A stretch of 64,000 nucleotides of DNA, taken from contig NC_134400.1 in NCBI RefSeq assembly GCF_050003625.1, positions 195,871,918-195,935,917 on the forward strand, read 5' to 3'. The translations under genes and the position numbers were made by a program. The notes under the pieces are model-generated. The model was not told where the DNA came from. It saw only the letters and a program-made list of their open reading frames with translations, and made no database searches. Source of the DNA: Haematobia irritans. Lineage: Eukaryota; Arthropoda; Insecta; Diptera; Muscidae. Shown here one piece after another: positions 1-9,723 of this stretch (within the stretch, counting starts at the first letter, position 1; each line of letters starts with the position of its first letter).

Positions 1-1100
1 ATTCATATATATAAATAAAATTTTGTCAAAATCTTCTATAGAAAAAAAATTGTCAAAATTTTTTATAGAAATTAAAATTTGACAAAAATTTCCTAAATAA
101 ATAAAATTTTGTCTCGTAACTCTATACCTATGAATTAAAATTTACTGTAAATAAAGATAATGTTAAAAATTGAAATTGAAAAATTATGTTAGAAAAAATT
201 GTCAAAATTTCTTTAGAAAATTTTGACAAAATTTTATTTCTATTGAGAATTTTGAGACAATTTTATTTCTGTACAAAACTTTTGTCAACATTTTATTTCT
301 TTAGAAAATGTTTACACAATTTTATTTCTATAGAAAATTTTGTCAAAGTTTTATTCCTATAACAAATTTTGTCAAAATTTTATTTCTATACAAAAATTTT
401 GTCAAAATTTTATTTCTATACAAATAAAATTTTATTTCTATAGCAAATTTTGTCAAAACTTTATTTCTATAAAAAATTTATCAAAATTTTATTTCTATAG
501 AAAAGTTGTGTTATAGAAAACTTTGACAAAATTCTCTTTCTATAGAAAATTTTGTTTTATTTCTATAAAAAATTTTGACAATTTTTTTTCTTTTTTTCTT
601 CTATAGAAAAAAAATTGTCAAAAATTTTTATAGAAATAAAATTTTAACAAAATTTTCTATAGAAAGAGAATTTTGTCAAAGTTTTCTATAACACAACTTT
701 TCTATAGAAATAAAATTTTAATAAATTTTTTATAGAAATAAAGTTTTGACAAAATTTGCTATAGAAATAAAATTTTATTTGTATAGAAATAAAATTTTGA
801 CAAAATTTTTGTATAGAAATAAAATTTTGACAAAATTTGTTATAGGAATAAAACTTTGACAAAATTTTCTATAGAAATAAAATTGTGTAAACATTTTCTA
901 AAGAAATAAAATGTTGACAAAAGTTTTGTACAGAAATAAAATTGTCTCAAAATTCTCAATAGAAATAAAATTTTGTCAAAATTTTCTAAAGAAATTTTGA
1001 CAATTTTTTCTAACATAATTTTCCAATTTCAATTTTTAACATCATCTTTATTTACAGTAAATTTTAATTCATAGGTACAGAGTTACGAGACATAAACATA
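1..1100. repeat. 29-bp minisatellite array arranged as a large inverted repeat
   Basis: Diverged copies of the 29-bp unit (halves TTTTGACAAAA and TTTTCTATAGAAATAAAA) fill the segment. Units between about 190 and 590 read in the reverse orientation and those from about 605 to 1010 in the forward one. The two halves are mirror images unit for unit, and the mirror extends into non-array flanks (GTCTCGTAAC at 111-120 against GTTACGAGAC at 1082-1091). The axis is near 601. Confidence 0.85.
111..1091. repeat. Inverted repeat, arms of about 480 bp, axis near 601
   Basis: The left arm is about 111-592 and the right arm about 605-1091, with a short T-rich centre. Variant units (a CTATTGAGAA variant, a GTACAAAAC variant, the GTTGTGTTATAG interruption) occur at mirrored positions. 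This rules out two independently grown arrays in opposite orientation. Only scattered differences were seen, for example one base near 130 against 1079. Confidence 0.85.
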
Positions 1101-1204
1101 GAATAGTGTATTAAATTTATTGTTTTCTAAAGTAAAAATCTTAAATGGAAAATAGGAAAAAACTTTATTTGATAGTTAATAGATGTAACTCAAATATTTT
1201 GAAA

Positions 1205-1630
1205 ACGTTTGACTTTATAGCGATAAAATTTTGACAAAATTTTTTATAGAATAAACTTTCGATAAAATCTTCTATAGAAACAAAATTTCTATAAAATAAT
1301 CTATAAAAATAAAATTGTGACAAAATTTTTCTATAGAAATATAATTTTGAAAAAATTTTCTATAGAAGTAAAAATCTTGACAAAATTTTCTATAGAAATA
1401 AAATTTTGACAAAATTTTCTATAGAATAAAATTTCGATAAAATTTTCTATAGAAGCAAAATTTCGATAAAATTTTCTACAGAAACAAAATTTCGATAAAA
1501 TATTCTATAGAAATAAAATTTTCACAAATATTTTTATAGAAATAAAATGTTGGAAAACTTTTTTTTAAGAAATAAAATTTTGACAAAATTGTCTAATGAA
1601 ATAAAATTTTTACAAAATTTTGTAATTTCC
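1205..1630 (+). repeat. Degenerate forward-orientation 29-bp array
   Basis: About fourteen diverged units in forward orientation, many with the variant TTTCGATAAAATTTTCTATAG. The array fades into AT-rich DNA after about 1630. Bases 1101-1204 between this array and the palindrome hold nothing recognisable. Confidence 0.75.
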
Positions 1631-3054
1631 CTTTTTTTGGAAAATTCCCCATTTTTCCAGAATGAGCACCCAGATTTTCAGAAAAATTTATTTACTCAAA
1701 ATCAGAGAATTTTTTTTTACTTAAAAAAAAAAACAAAAATCGTTTAAAGGTGGTATCACCCTACCGACTCAAATACAAAGCATTGAAGTACCTTCGGTTC
1801 TAATTCCATGAGATTCCGCTGTTTTTTTTTATATCTACAACCAATTAATAAGCAATTTACTCCCATAATCGTGATGTAGATGTGATACGTGATCATTTGA
1901 CATAATTTTTGTGTGATTTTCGAAATTATATTCTTTACAGAAATTTTATTACGGATCGAATTGATGATAGCCCAATTAAGATTAAAAGAAATGAATAGAA
2001 TTAAATTTTTTGTGTGTAAGCTATCACAAAAAACTCACAATACAAAAAAAGGGGATGCCGGATTCCACATTGTCTGTGTTCGATTTTTTTTATTTTTGCT
2101 CCAAATTTATTCTTTTTGTAAGAGGGATTTGGAAAGGGGTGTCATAGATCGCTATGACACAAATAATCCAAATCTTTGAAATATTTAAATATTCTTACAT
2201 AAGACGGAACTACAAATCCCCAAAAGTTAAACAATGAATCAAACCATCAATCATCCAACAGAGTTTATGTTATGCCCCCCCGCTCCTACCCCATTCGCCA
2301 CCAAGATCATTTCGCTAGTTATTTGTTCTGGATGATTTACATTCTAATTGTGGTTAATTTTAAATGGATTATTCCATTTCTGGGGAAGTCAAATAAAAAT
2401 TCATTTCATTTAAAAATAAATAAAGGAAAAATGAAGGGGAATAAAACAAAACCAAAGCGAAAATAAATTCAATACAAATTTCTTGGTGGAAATGTCTTCT
2501 GTTCTGTCAGAGTGAGTAAAAATACAAAACAAGCGGAAATTATTCGCTTGCTTTTGTTAAACAAAAACAAAATCACCCCCAGAAACAATTTCATCCATAA
2601 CTTTAGCCATCACCAACAACTCCAGCCCTCCACCTCCACCATCAGTAGTGGCCACTAAAAATGTTTAAGAACTCAACGTACATTTACCCCAAAAATGTTT
2701 TCTTTTCTTGTTTTTTTTTTTTTTTTTTTGTTATTGTATTTTTCTTTTTTTATTTTGTGTATTTTTATTTTTTGTTTAAAAAATTCCCTGTGTATTTGTT
2801 TATTAATACAAACTGTTGCCATTTATTTAATACTTGTATGGACAAGCAATCGTAAATATTGATTAATCCATATTCCAAACAATTCCAAAGTCTAATTATA
2901 ACTTCAATTGTTTTTTCTTCAGACTTTCAAAAAATATAATAAAGATAAGATTGAAAAAAAAAAACAAAGAAACTTTTCAGTTTTTCGATATCTATTTCTA
3001 ATTCATATATAGATTTTTGCAAACGCTTGATTTCTAAAAGCAAAAAAAAAAAAA
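1631..3054. other. AT-rich interval, no gene or known element recognised
   Basis: Both strands were examined. There are only short open frames with low-complexity translations, long homopolymer T tracts near 2710-2760, and a C/A-rich patch near 2570-2660. No exon-like frame, RNA gene or transposon end could be supported. Confidence 0.5.
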
Positions 3055-4019
3055 TGTTTACAAAATTTACTATAGCAAAAAAATTGACAAATTTTTCAAT
3101 AGAAATAATATTTTCACAACATTTTCTATAGAAATAAAATTTTGACAAATTTTCTATAGAAATAAAACTTTGACAAAATTTTCTATAGAAATAAAATTTT
3201 GACAAAATTTTCTATAAAAATAAAATTTTGACAAAATTTTCTATAGAAATAAAATTTTGACAAAATTTTCTATAGAAATAAAATTTTGACAAAATTTTCT
3301 ATAGAAATAAGATTTTGACAAAATTTTCTATAGAAATAAAATTTTGACAAAATTTTCTATAGAAATAAAATTTTGACAAAATTTCCTATAGAAATAAAAT
3401 TTTGACAAAATTTTCAATAGAAATAAAATTTTAACAAAATTCTCTATAGAAATAACATTTTGACAAAATTTTCTATAGCAATAAAATTTTGACAATATTT
3501 TTTATAGAAATAAAATTTTAACAAAATTCTCTATAGAAATAACATTTTGACAAAATTTTCTATAGCAATAAAATTTTGACAAAATTGTCTATAGAAATAA
3601 AATTTTGACAAAATTGTCTATAGAAATAAAATTTTGACAAAATTTTCTATAGAAATAAAATTTTGACAAAATTTTGACAAAATTTTCTATAGAAATAAAA
3701 TTTTGTCAAAATTTCCTATAGAAATAAAATTTTGACAAAATTTTCTATAGAAATAAAATTTTGACAAAATTTTCTATAGAAATAAAATTTTGACAAAATT
3801 TTCTATAGAAATAAAATTTTGACAAAATGTTCTATAGAAATAAAATTTTGACAAAATTTTCTATAGATATAAAATTTTGACAAAAATTTCTAAAGTAACA
3901 AATTTTTGACAAAATTTTCTATAGAAATAAGAGTTTGACAAAATTTTCTATAGAAATAAAATTTTGACAAAAATTTCTATAGAAATAAAATTTGACCAAA
4001 TTTTCTAAAGTAACAATTT
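3055..4019 (+). repeat. 29-bp minisatellite array, forward
   Basis: About 33 units in one orientation, many matching the consensus exactly. It is among the most homogeneous stretches in the window. Local duplications occur: the run with ACATTTTGAC and TAGCAATAAAA variants at about 3430-3490 recurs about 90 bp later. The array ends directly against the ribozyme-bearing element at 4028. Confidence 0.9.
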
Positions 4020-4027
4020 TTTTTTTT

Positions 4028-4496
4028 CGTTTTGTTTGTTATTGTTGGCTTCTCTTCAATCGTTATTTTTGTTTTTGATCTCAGCTTAAAGCCATGCATT
4101 GACTAAACTACAAGTGCAGTTTAACCAAAAGAGGAAAAGTATGCTCGTCAAATTTATTTGGGCAAAGCCCTATAGACTGCAAGATGGTTGGATGTAAAGC
4201 TGTTTCGGAATTACCACATTCCTCATCAGCATCCTCTACTTGCTGCAGAACTATCAACCAATTATCAGAATAAATTCGGGTAATTCACTCAACCCAAAGT
4301 GAATTACACTTGAACCTTCCGAAAAAGGATTTGATAGTCGGCTACTACCTAAACAAATTTGCAAGCATATCTCTTTTCCTTTGTCAAACTCAAATCATCG
4401 ATTTGAATGTAGTTGACTGGGTTTGTTTTTGAGCGTGCCTCCTCTATCTTCATTCGTTTTGTTTGTTATTGTTGGCTTCTCTTCAATCGTTATTTT
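4028..4496 (-). mobile_element. Hammerhead-bearing retroelement (retrozyme or Penelope pseudo-LTR type), first unit of a tandem dimer
   Basis: On the minus strand this unit carries a hammerhead core, then the shared tail (TTGCAGTCTATAGGGC, a TAGTTTAGTCAATG motif and an AACAATAACAAACAAAACG end). The end sequence CGTTTTGTTTGTTATTGTTG occurs at 4028 and again at 4453, a head-to-tail period of about 425 bp. A second unit therefore begins at 4453. It is interrupted by the mini-me-like element at 4497 and resumes at 6062. Relatives lie at about 13.35-13.95, 38.9-39.5, 41.4-41.7 and 51.4-51.7 kb. No reading frame is present, so it is non-autonomous. Tandem units with a type I hammerhead recall retrozymes; pseudo-LTRs of Penelope-like elements are the alternative. 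Confidence 0.7.
4190..4234 (-). ncRNA. Hammerhead ribozyme, type I, probably weakened
   Basis: On the minus strand the order is GGATG, CTGATGA, a 16-nt stem II hairpin GGAATGTGGTAATTCC, GAA, a stem III segment ACAGCTTT, A, CATCC. GGATG pairs with CATCC to form stem I. Stem III has A-U, then a C-U mismatch, then A-U, so this copy probably cleaves poorly. The copies at 39295 and 51542 have full pairing here. Confidence 0.75.
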
Positions 4497-6061
4497 TATA
4501 CCCACCACCATAGAATGGTGACGGGGTTATAATAAGTTTGTCATTCCGTTTGTAACACATCGAAATATCGATTTCCGACTATATAAAGTATATATATTCT
4601 TGATCAGGGAGAAATTCTAAGACGATATAACGATGTCCGTCTGTCTGTCTGTTGTAATCACGCTACAGTCTTCAATAATGAAGCAATCGTGCTGAAATTT
4701 TGCACAAACTCGTCTTTTGTCTGCAGGCAGGTCAAGTTCGAAGATGGGCTATATCGGTCCAGGTTTTGATATAGTCTTCATATAAACCGACCTCCCGATT
4801 TGGGGTCTTGGGCTTATAGAAATCGTAGTTTTTATCAAATTTGCCTGAAATTGGAAATCTAGAGGTATTTTATGACCATAAAGAGGTGTGCCAAAAATGG
4901 TGAGTATCGGTCCATATTTTGGTATAGCCCCCATATAGACCGATCTCCCGATTTTACTTCTTGGGCTTATAGAAACCGCAGTTTTTATTCAATTTACCTG
5001 AAATTGGAAATCTAGAGGTATTTTATAACCATAAAGAGGTGTGCCAAAAATGGTGAGTATCGGTCCATGTTTTGGTATAGTCCCCATATAGACCGATCTC
5101 CCGATTTTACTTCTTGGGCTTATAGAAACCGCAGTTTTTATTCAATTTACCTGAAATTGGAAATCTAGAGGTATTGTAGGACCACAAATACGTGTGCCAA
5201 AAATTGTGAGTATCCGTCCATATTTTGGTATAGCCCCCATATAGAGCGATCTCCCGATTTGGGGTCTTGGGCTTATAGAAACCGTAGTTTTTATCCAATT
5301 TGTCTGAAATTGGAAATCTAGAGGTATTTTAGGACCATAAAGAGGTGTGCCGAAAATGGTGAGTATCGGTTCATATTTTGGTGTAGCCCCCATATAGACC
5401 GATTTCCCGATTTTACTTCTTGGGCTTCTAGAATCCGAAGTTTTTATCCTATTTGCATGAAATTGGAAATCTAGAGGTATTTTCGGGTCATAAAGAGGTG
5501 TGCCGAAAACGGTGAGTATCGGTCCATATTTTAGTATAGCCCCCCTAAGAACGATCTCCCGATTTAACTCCTTGGGTTTCTAGAAACCGTAGTTTTTATC
5601 TGATTTGCCTGAAATTGTAAATATTCTGGTATTTTAGGCTCACAAAAACGTGTATCGGATTAAGTTTTTATCGGCCCATTTGGTAATGCCTCCATATAGA
5701 CCGACTTCACTTCTTGAGGGTGTAGAAGGCGCACTGATCATGAAAATTGCTTGAAATTCAATGTAAAATTTCCAGATTTTACTTCTACAGATTTAAGATT
5801 TCAAATCAAGACTTTATTTTATAATTTTCTTGCACACTCACAAGAGATGTTGATGATTCCTCTAAAACTCAAACAAAAATGGTTCTTATAAATCCAGAAT
5901 CTGATATAGTCCTCATAGGTGAAATCTTTAAATTTATCTTCGGGAAGTGTCCTCAAGTCCTCAAACCCTCCTGAAATTTCAAAAGAACCCCTAATATTTG
6001 GTTCATGGTGGTGGGTATTTAAGATTCGGCCCGGCCGAACTTAGTGCTGTATATACTTGTT
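4497..6061 (-). mobile_element. Mini-me-like non-autonomous element A
   Basis: The left edge is ATACCCACCACCATAG, then a TA-rich tract, then a (GTCY)n tract at about 4640-4653. Next come several tandem units of about 153 bp (4749 to about 5640), a unique part, and a terminal hairpin around AAGATTCGGCCCGGCCGAAC ending in TATACTTGTT at about 6060. A TA tract, GTCY microsatellite and conserved core is the architecture of dipteran mini-me elements. It sits inside the second unit of the hammerhead element, so it is the younger insertion. There is no transposase; short frames such as GAIPKYGPILTIFGTPLYG are just the tandem unit translated. Confidence 0.8.
4749..5640 (-). repeat. Tandem 153-bp units inside element A
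   Basis: About six units, each beginning near GGTCTATATGGGGGCTATAC on the minus strand. The spacing is close to 153 bp (51 codons), so the reading frame carries across units. The same period occurs in elements B, C and E. Confidence 0.8.
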
Positions 6062-6128
6062 GTTTTTAATCTCAGCTTAAAGCCATTCATTGACTAAACT
6101 ACAAGTGTAGTTTAACCAAAATTTAACC
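6062..6128 (-). mobile_element. Remainder of the second hammerhead-element unit
   Basis: The sequence continues the unit interrupted at 4497: AATCTCAGCTTAAAGCC, then the TTGACTAAACTACAAGTG motif and TTTAACCAAA. It matches 4064-4125. It runs straight into the 29-bp array and lacks the ribozyme core, so this second unit is truncated. Confidence 0.7.
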
Positions 6129-6614
6129 AAATTTTTGACAAAATTTTCCATAGAAATAAGATTTTGAGAAAATTTTCTAAAGTAACAAAATTTTGAGAAA
6201 ATTTTCTATAGAAATAAAATTTTGACAAAATTTTCTATAGAATTAAAATTTTGACAAAATTTTCTATAGAAATAAAAATTTTACAAAATATTCCATAGAA
6301 ATAAGATTTTGAAAAAATTTTCTATAGAAATACAATTTTGACAAAATTTTCTATAGAAATAAGATTTTGTCAAAATTTTCAATAGAAATAAAATTTGACC
6401 AGATTTTCTAAAGTAACAAATTTTTGACAAAATTTTCCATAGAAATAAGATTTTGACAAAATTTTCTATAGAAATACATTTTTGACAAAATTTTCTATAG
6501 AAATAAGATTTTGACAAAAGTTTCAATAGAAATACAATTTTAACAAAATTTTCTATAGAAATAAGATTTTGACAAAATTTTCTATAGAAATATATATTTT
6601 GACAAAATTTTCTA
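6129..6614 (+). repeat. 29-bp minisatellite array, forward
   Basis: About 16 units with local variants (AAATAAGATTTTG, AAAGTAACAAA). The array is interrupted at the TA of a CTATA motif by the element at 6617 and resumes at 8405. Confidence 0.85.
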
Positions 6615-7830
6615 TACACTGTTAGAAAAATATGTTTTTCATATGTTCCGATATAAACAAAATGTGTTTCGGGCACGATTTTAAACCACAATATATTTAA
6701 GTGCGAACATGTAATTTTCCTAAACTAACACTAAATGTTTGGGACATCTAGGTTAATATGTTAGAATATATTATGTTTGGGGCATGAATGTTTCATAAAA
6801 ATCATATGTGTGAATACAAACATATATAAATTTACAAATTTCAACTAAACATACATATGTTGTGATATTTTATTCAAAGCGACAGAGAGAGTATAGAGAG
6901 AAATAGAGATGGAAACCGGGAGAGTTGACGAAAGATATCAATATAACACAGCAAAAGAGTCAAAAGAGAACAATTTCTGTGAAACCGCTTGTATGTTGTT
7001 TCGGAAAACTGTTTTATGATAAGTCCAAAAATTTGATATGTTTAAGTCTAAATATTATTTAATTTGAATAAAGAGAATATACATTCTGAACCAAGAGAAT
7101 AGACATTTGAAAAACAAACAGCTTATGTTTTCTCCTTGAGAGCAGCATTTGATGTATGTGTGGACATGTGTTTTGTTTATCATTTTGGCATTATTTTTTT
7201 CTTGGTTCGTTAAAAGAAATCAGGGGTCTTCATAAAAATAAGGAAAGGGCACTATACTCTTTTTAGAGTTGGGACGGTAAAATGAAATAAGGAGGAAATA
7301 GTGAAAAATTACACAGTAAAACGTAAAAAAAACAAAGTTTAGTTTCTCTTTATTAAAAAGTAGTCCACGAGGAGTTGACGGACACCATCAAATATAAAAG
7401 CGGGCATTAAGTTCGACTTTTACAGCTAAAACAATTTAAAAAGTTTATTTTCTTTAAAATGAATTATTAAAGAAAAATAAAAGGAATTTTAGAGCGATGG
7501 TGTTAAATGCTAGTAAAAAACTGTTCACTCCTAAATAAATTTATGTTTATATTATAAAATTATGTATGTATGTTTATACTCGACTCCATGTTCTTCTTTT
7601 GTTAGTTTTTGAATTCCTTCCAAATTTTAAAGTTTTGTACAAAAACAGTTTTTTATTACAAGATTGTTATTTTTGCAATAAAAAATAATATTTTATCCAA
7701 AAATCGTTCAATTTCGTTTATATCAAGCACTGTTACTGACTATAAATCTTTAATAACGCACATTTCGATGTTTCATTTAAAAAAATTAATATAGTATAAA
7801 TATACATGTGTAAATTAAAAACAAAAAAAA

Positions 7831-7906
7831 TGTTCGGTCGGAGCAGGGATTGAACCCACGACCCTTTGCATGCAAGGCAGACATGCTAACCACTGCTCCA
7901 CGTGGC
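7831..7906 (-). other. tRNA-like segment (SINE head)
   Basis: The minus strand reads as a degenerate tRNA. It has an A-box-like GAGCAGTGGTTAGC, a CCTTGCATGCAAAGG anticodon-arm remnant and a B-box GGTTCAATCCC. The same head begins the SINE at 39721-40027. The arms do not pair well enough for a functional tRNA, so a tRNA-derived SINE fragment is the better reading. Confidence 0.6.
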
Positions 7907-8020
7907 AAACAAATGTATGTTTCTGTTAAATAATGTTATGTTTGCATGGGCTCGTGGGCGCTGCAAACTATGCTATATAAATGTAACTTAAAACGATAAT
8001 TATCTACTGGTGACTATAAC

Positions 8021-8093
8021 AGCTACGTAGCCCAGTGGATAGTGTGTTGGCTTACAAACTGTATGGTCCTCGGTTCGATTCTCCGTGCAGGCG
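8021..8093 (+). other. Second tRNA-like segment
   Basis: It has an A-box-like TAGCCCAGTGGATAGT and a B-box GGTTCGATTCT at the right spacing, between which lies GTGTTGGCTTACAAACTG. The anticodon stem is imperfect. It is probably another SINE head rather than a tRNA gene, and lies on the opposite strand to the one at 7831-7906. Confidence 0.5.
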
Positions 8094-8404
8094 AAAGGTA
8101 AAATTTAAAAAATTTATAAAAGTGAATAATTTCTTCAACATTATTTGTATTACAGAGAAAGGTGCCAATAACTAAAAAATTTCGTGGAAGTGAAAATTAC
8201 GAGTATGTTAGGGAATGAGCACAATCGTGTTTGGGAAAAATTCTTCCAAGCATATAATGTTTTTGGCTCAAAATGCTTCCAAACATATAATATGTTCACA
8301 TAAAACAAACATATTAATGTTTCGGCAGTATGCAATAATATATGTGCTTCCTGCAAAATATGTTTGGAACATATGTTAAAGAAGCGATTTTTTTTGAGGG
8401 TGTA

Positions 8405-8515
8405 CAAATAAAATGTTTTACGGTAACAAAATTTTCTGTAGAAATAAAATTTCGAGAAAATTTTTTTTAGAAATAAAATTTTTTCTATAGATATAAAATT
8501 TTTACAAAATTTGGA
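8405..8515 (+). repeat. Short degenerate end of the 29-bp array
   Basis: Three to four diverged units continue the array interrupted at 6614, so the 6617-8402 element is an insertion. Confidence 0.65.
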
Positions 8516-8650
8516 AATCATATGAATTAAACCATTTTTCAAATCAAATTAAACCTTTTTCAAATCAATTGAAATCTTTTTCAAAGTCGAATAAAACCTT
8601 TTTCATTTCAACTGAAACTATTTGCAATTCTTATAAAAACTTTTTCATAC
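8516..8650 (+). repeat. Small diverged tandem repeat
   Basis: About four copies of a motif near AAACCTTTTTCAAATCAATTG with a spacing of roughly 30 bp. They are diverged and have no open frame. Confidence 0.5.
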
Positions 8651-9723
8651 GACTATCACATGTCATTTAATAGTGTAGCAAGACAGACATAAAAAATGTC
8701 TTTGAAATTCTTAAATGATTTTGTGTCATGTTATGAAGAAAACTATTAAGTTAATTACTTGCTAATTCTCTGCAATGTGATGAGTGGGGTGGGCAAATTA
8801 CACATGTTCTCACTCTCAATTCGATCAAAGATTAAAAGCATATAAGCAATTAAAGGGTGTCTAGTATACCCTTCACCACAACTACGTATACGGTATTAAA
8901 AGTTTGACCCATAGTGCTCCTGGGTCTTACAAATTAAATTCTAAGTCCATTTTCGTCTGTCTACCAGTTACAAAAAAAAAAAAATATATATATATAGTAG
9001 GAACTCAAAGTAAAAGATATTTGTTTTAATTCAAAATAATTTTAAATGAAACAAACAATAACATCAAAATCAAAGCTTAGTATATTATATGCCAAAAATC
9101 CTAAGAATTCAATATCGCAAATTGTATGCATAAATTTTATGACATGTGACAAAATCAATAATGCCTACCACCATGAAAACCCCCCCAGGCATTTGTGACA
9201 AACGATGACATTCATTTTTTTCATTTTGCTATTTCTTAATGTCATATAATTATCACGATTAAAATGTATCAATTACACCAAATAAGGGGCAATTATTTGA
9301 AAGCACATTTTTTTGTTTTACAAAAATTAAATTGAAAATAGCAAATATTGGATTAGTATTTTTTTTTGTATGTGGTTGTTATGAAACCAAATAACGAAGT
9401 CATACGTTTCATAATTGATTTCAATGTTAAAATAGGTGTTCTAGATATAAACATAAAGTCATAGGTGACAAAATTGTTGTTTTTTTTTTTTACGGCTATT
9501 TGGAGAATTTTTATTGCATCTTTATGTGTTAATTTTGCCACTGGACTATATTGAATGGTAGTAAAAACAGCTCATATAAATTACAATAAAAAAAAACAAC
9601 AACAAATTAAAATACATATAAAAATGAAAACAGCTACCCTCAGAAATGTTTTATAGCCGATTTAAATCTATTTTAGTTCTTCAAAATTAATTGATTTTAG
9701 TTAAATTTAAAAAAAAAAAAAAA
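8651..9723. other. AT-rich interval with a probable mini-me fragment
   Basis: No gene was recognised. A short patch at about 8871-8965 (TATACCCTTCACCACAAC through TTTTCGTCTGTCTACC) looks like a decayed mini-me-type end with a GTCY remnant. The rest is AT-rich with homopolymer runs and a short TA tract near 8985. Confidence 0.45.

Larger units (their letters stand above)
6617..8402. mobile_element. Non-autonomous TA-targeting element (Tc1/mariner-like) inserted in the array
   Basis: The left end is CACTGTTAGAAAAATATG and the right end reads GAGGGTGTAC. The terminal repeats are imperfect but share CATATGTTCC about 25-30 bp in. TA lies on both sides (6615-6616 and 8403-8404). Joining the flanks restores a minisatellite unit (CTATA then CAAATAAAAT), which supports the boundaries. 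The interior is AT-rich with many ACATATGTTT-like motifs, short open frames and two tRNA-like segments. No transposase was seen. Confidence 0.65.

Noticed and set aside
3055..4019. CRISPR-like regular repeats
   Set aside because: There are no unique spacers; the units are directly adjacent. The surroundings are eukaryotic, and there are no cas genes.
7831..8093. Possible tRNA genes
   Set aside because: A- and B-box-like sequences are present, but the anticodon and acceptor stems do not pair. SINE-type fragments fit better.
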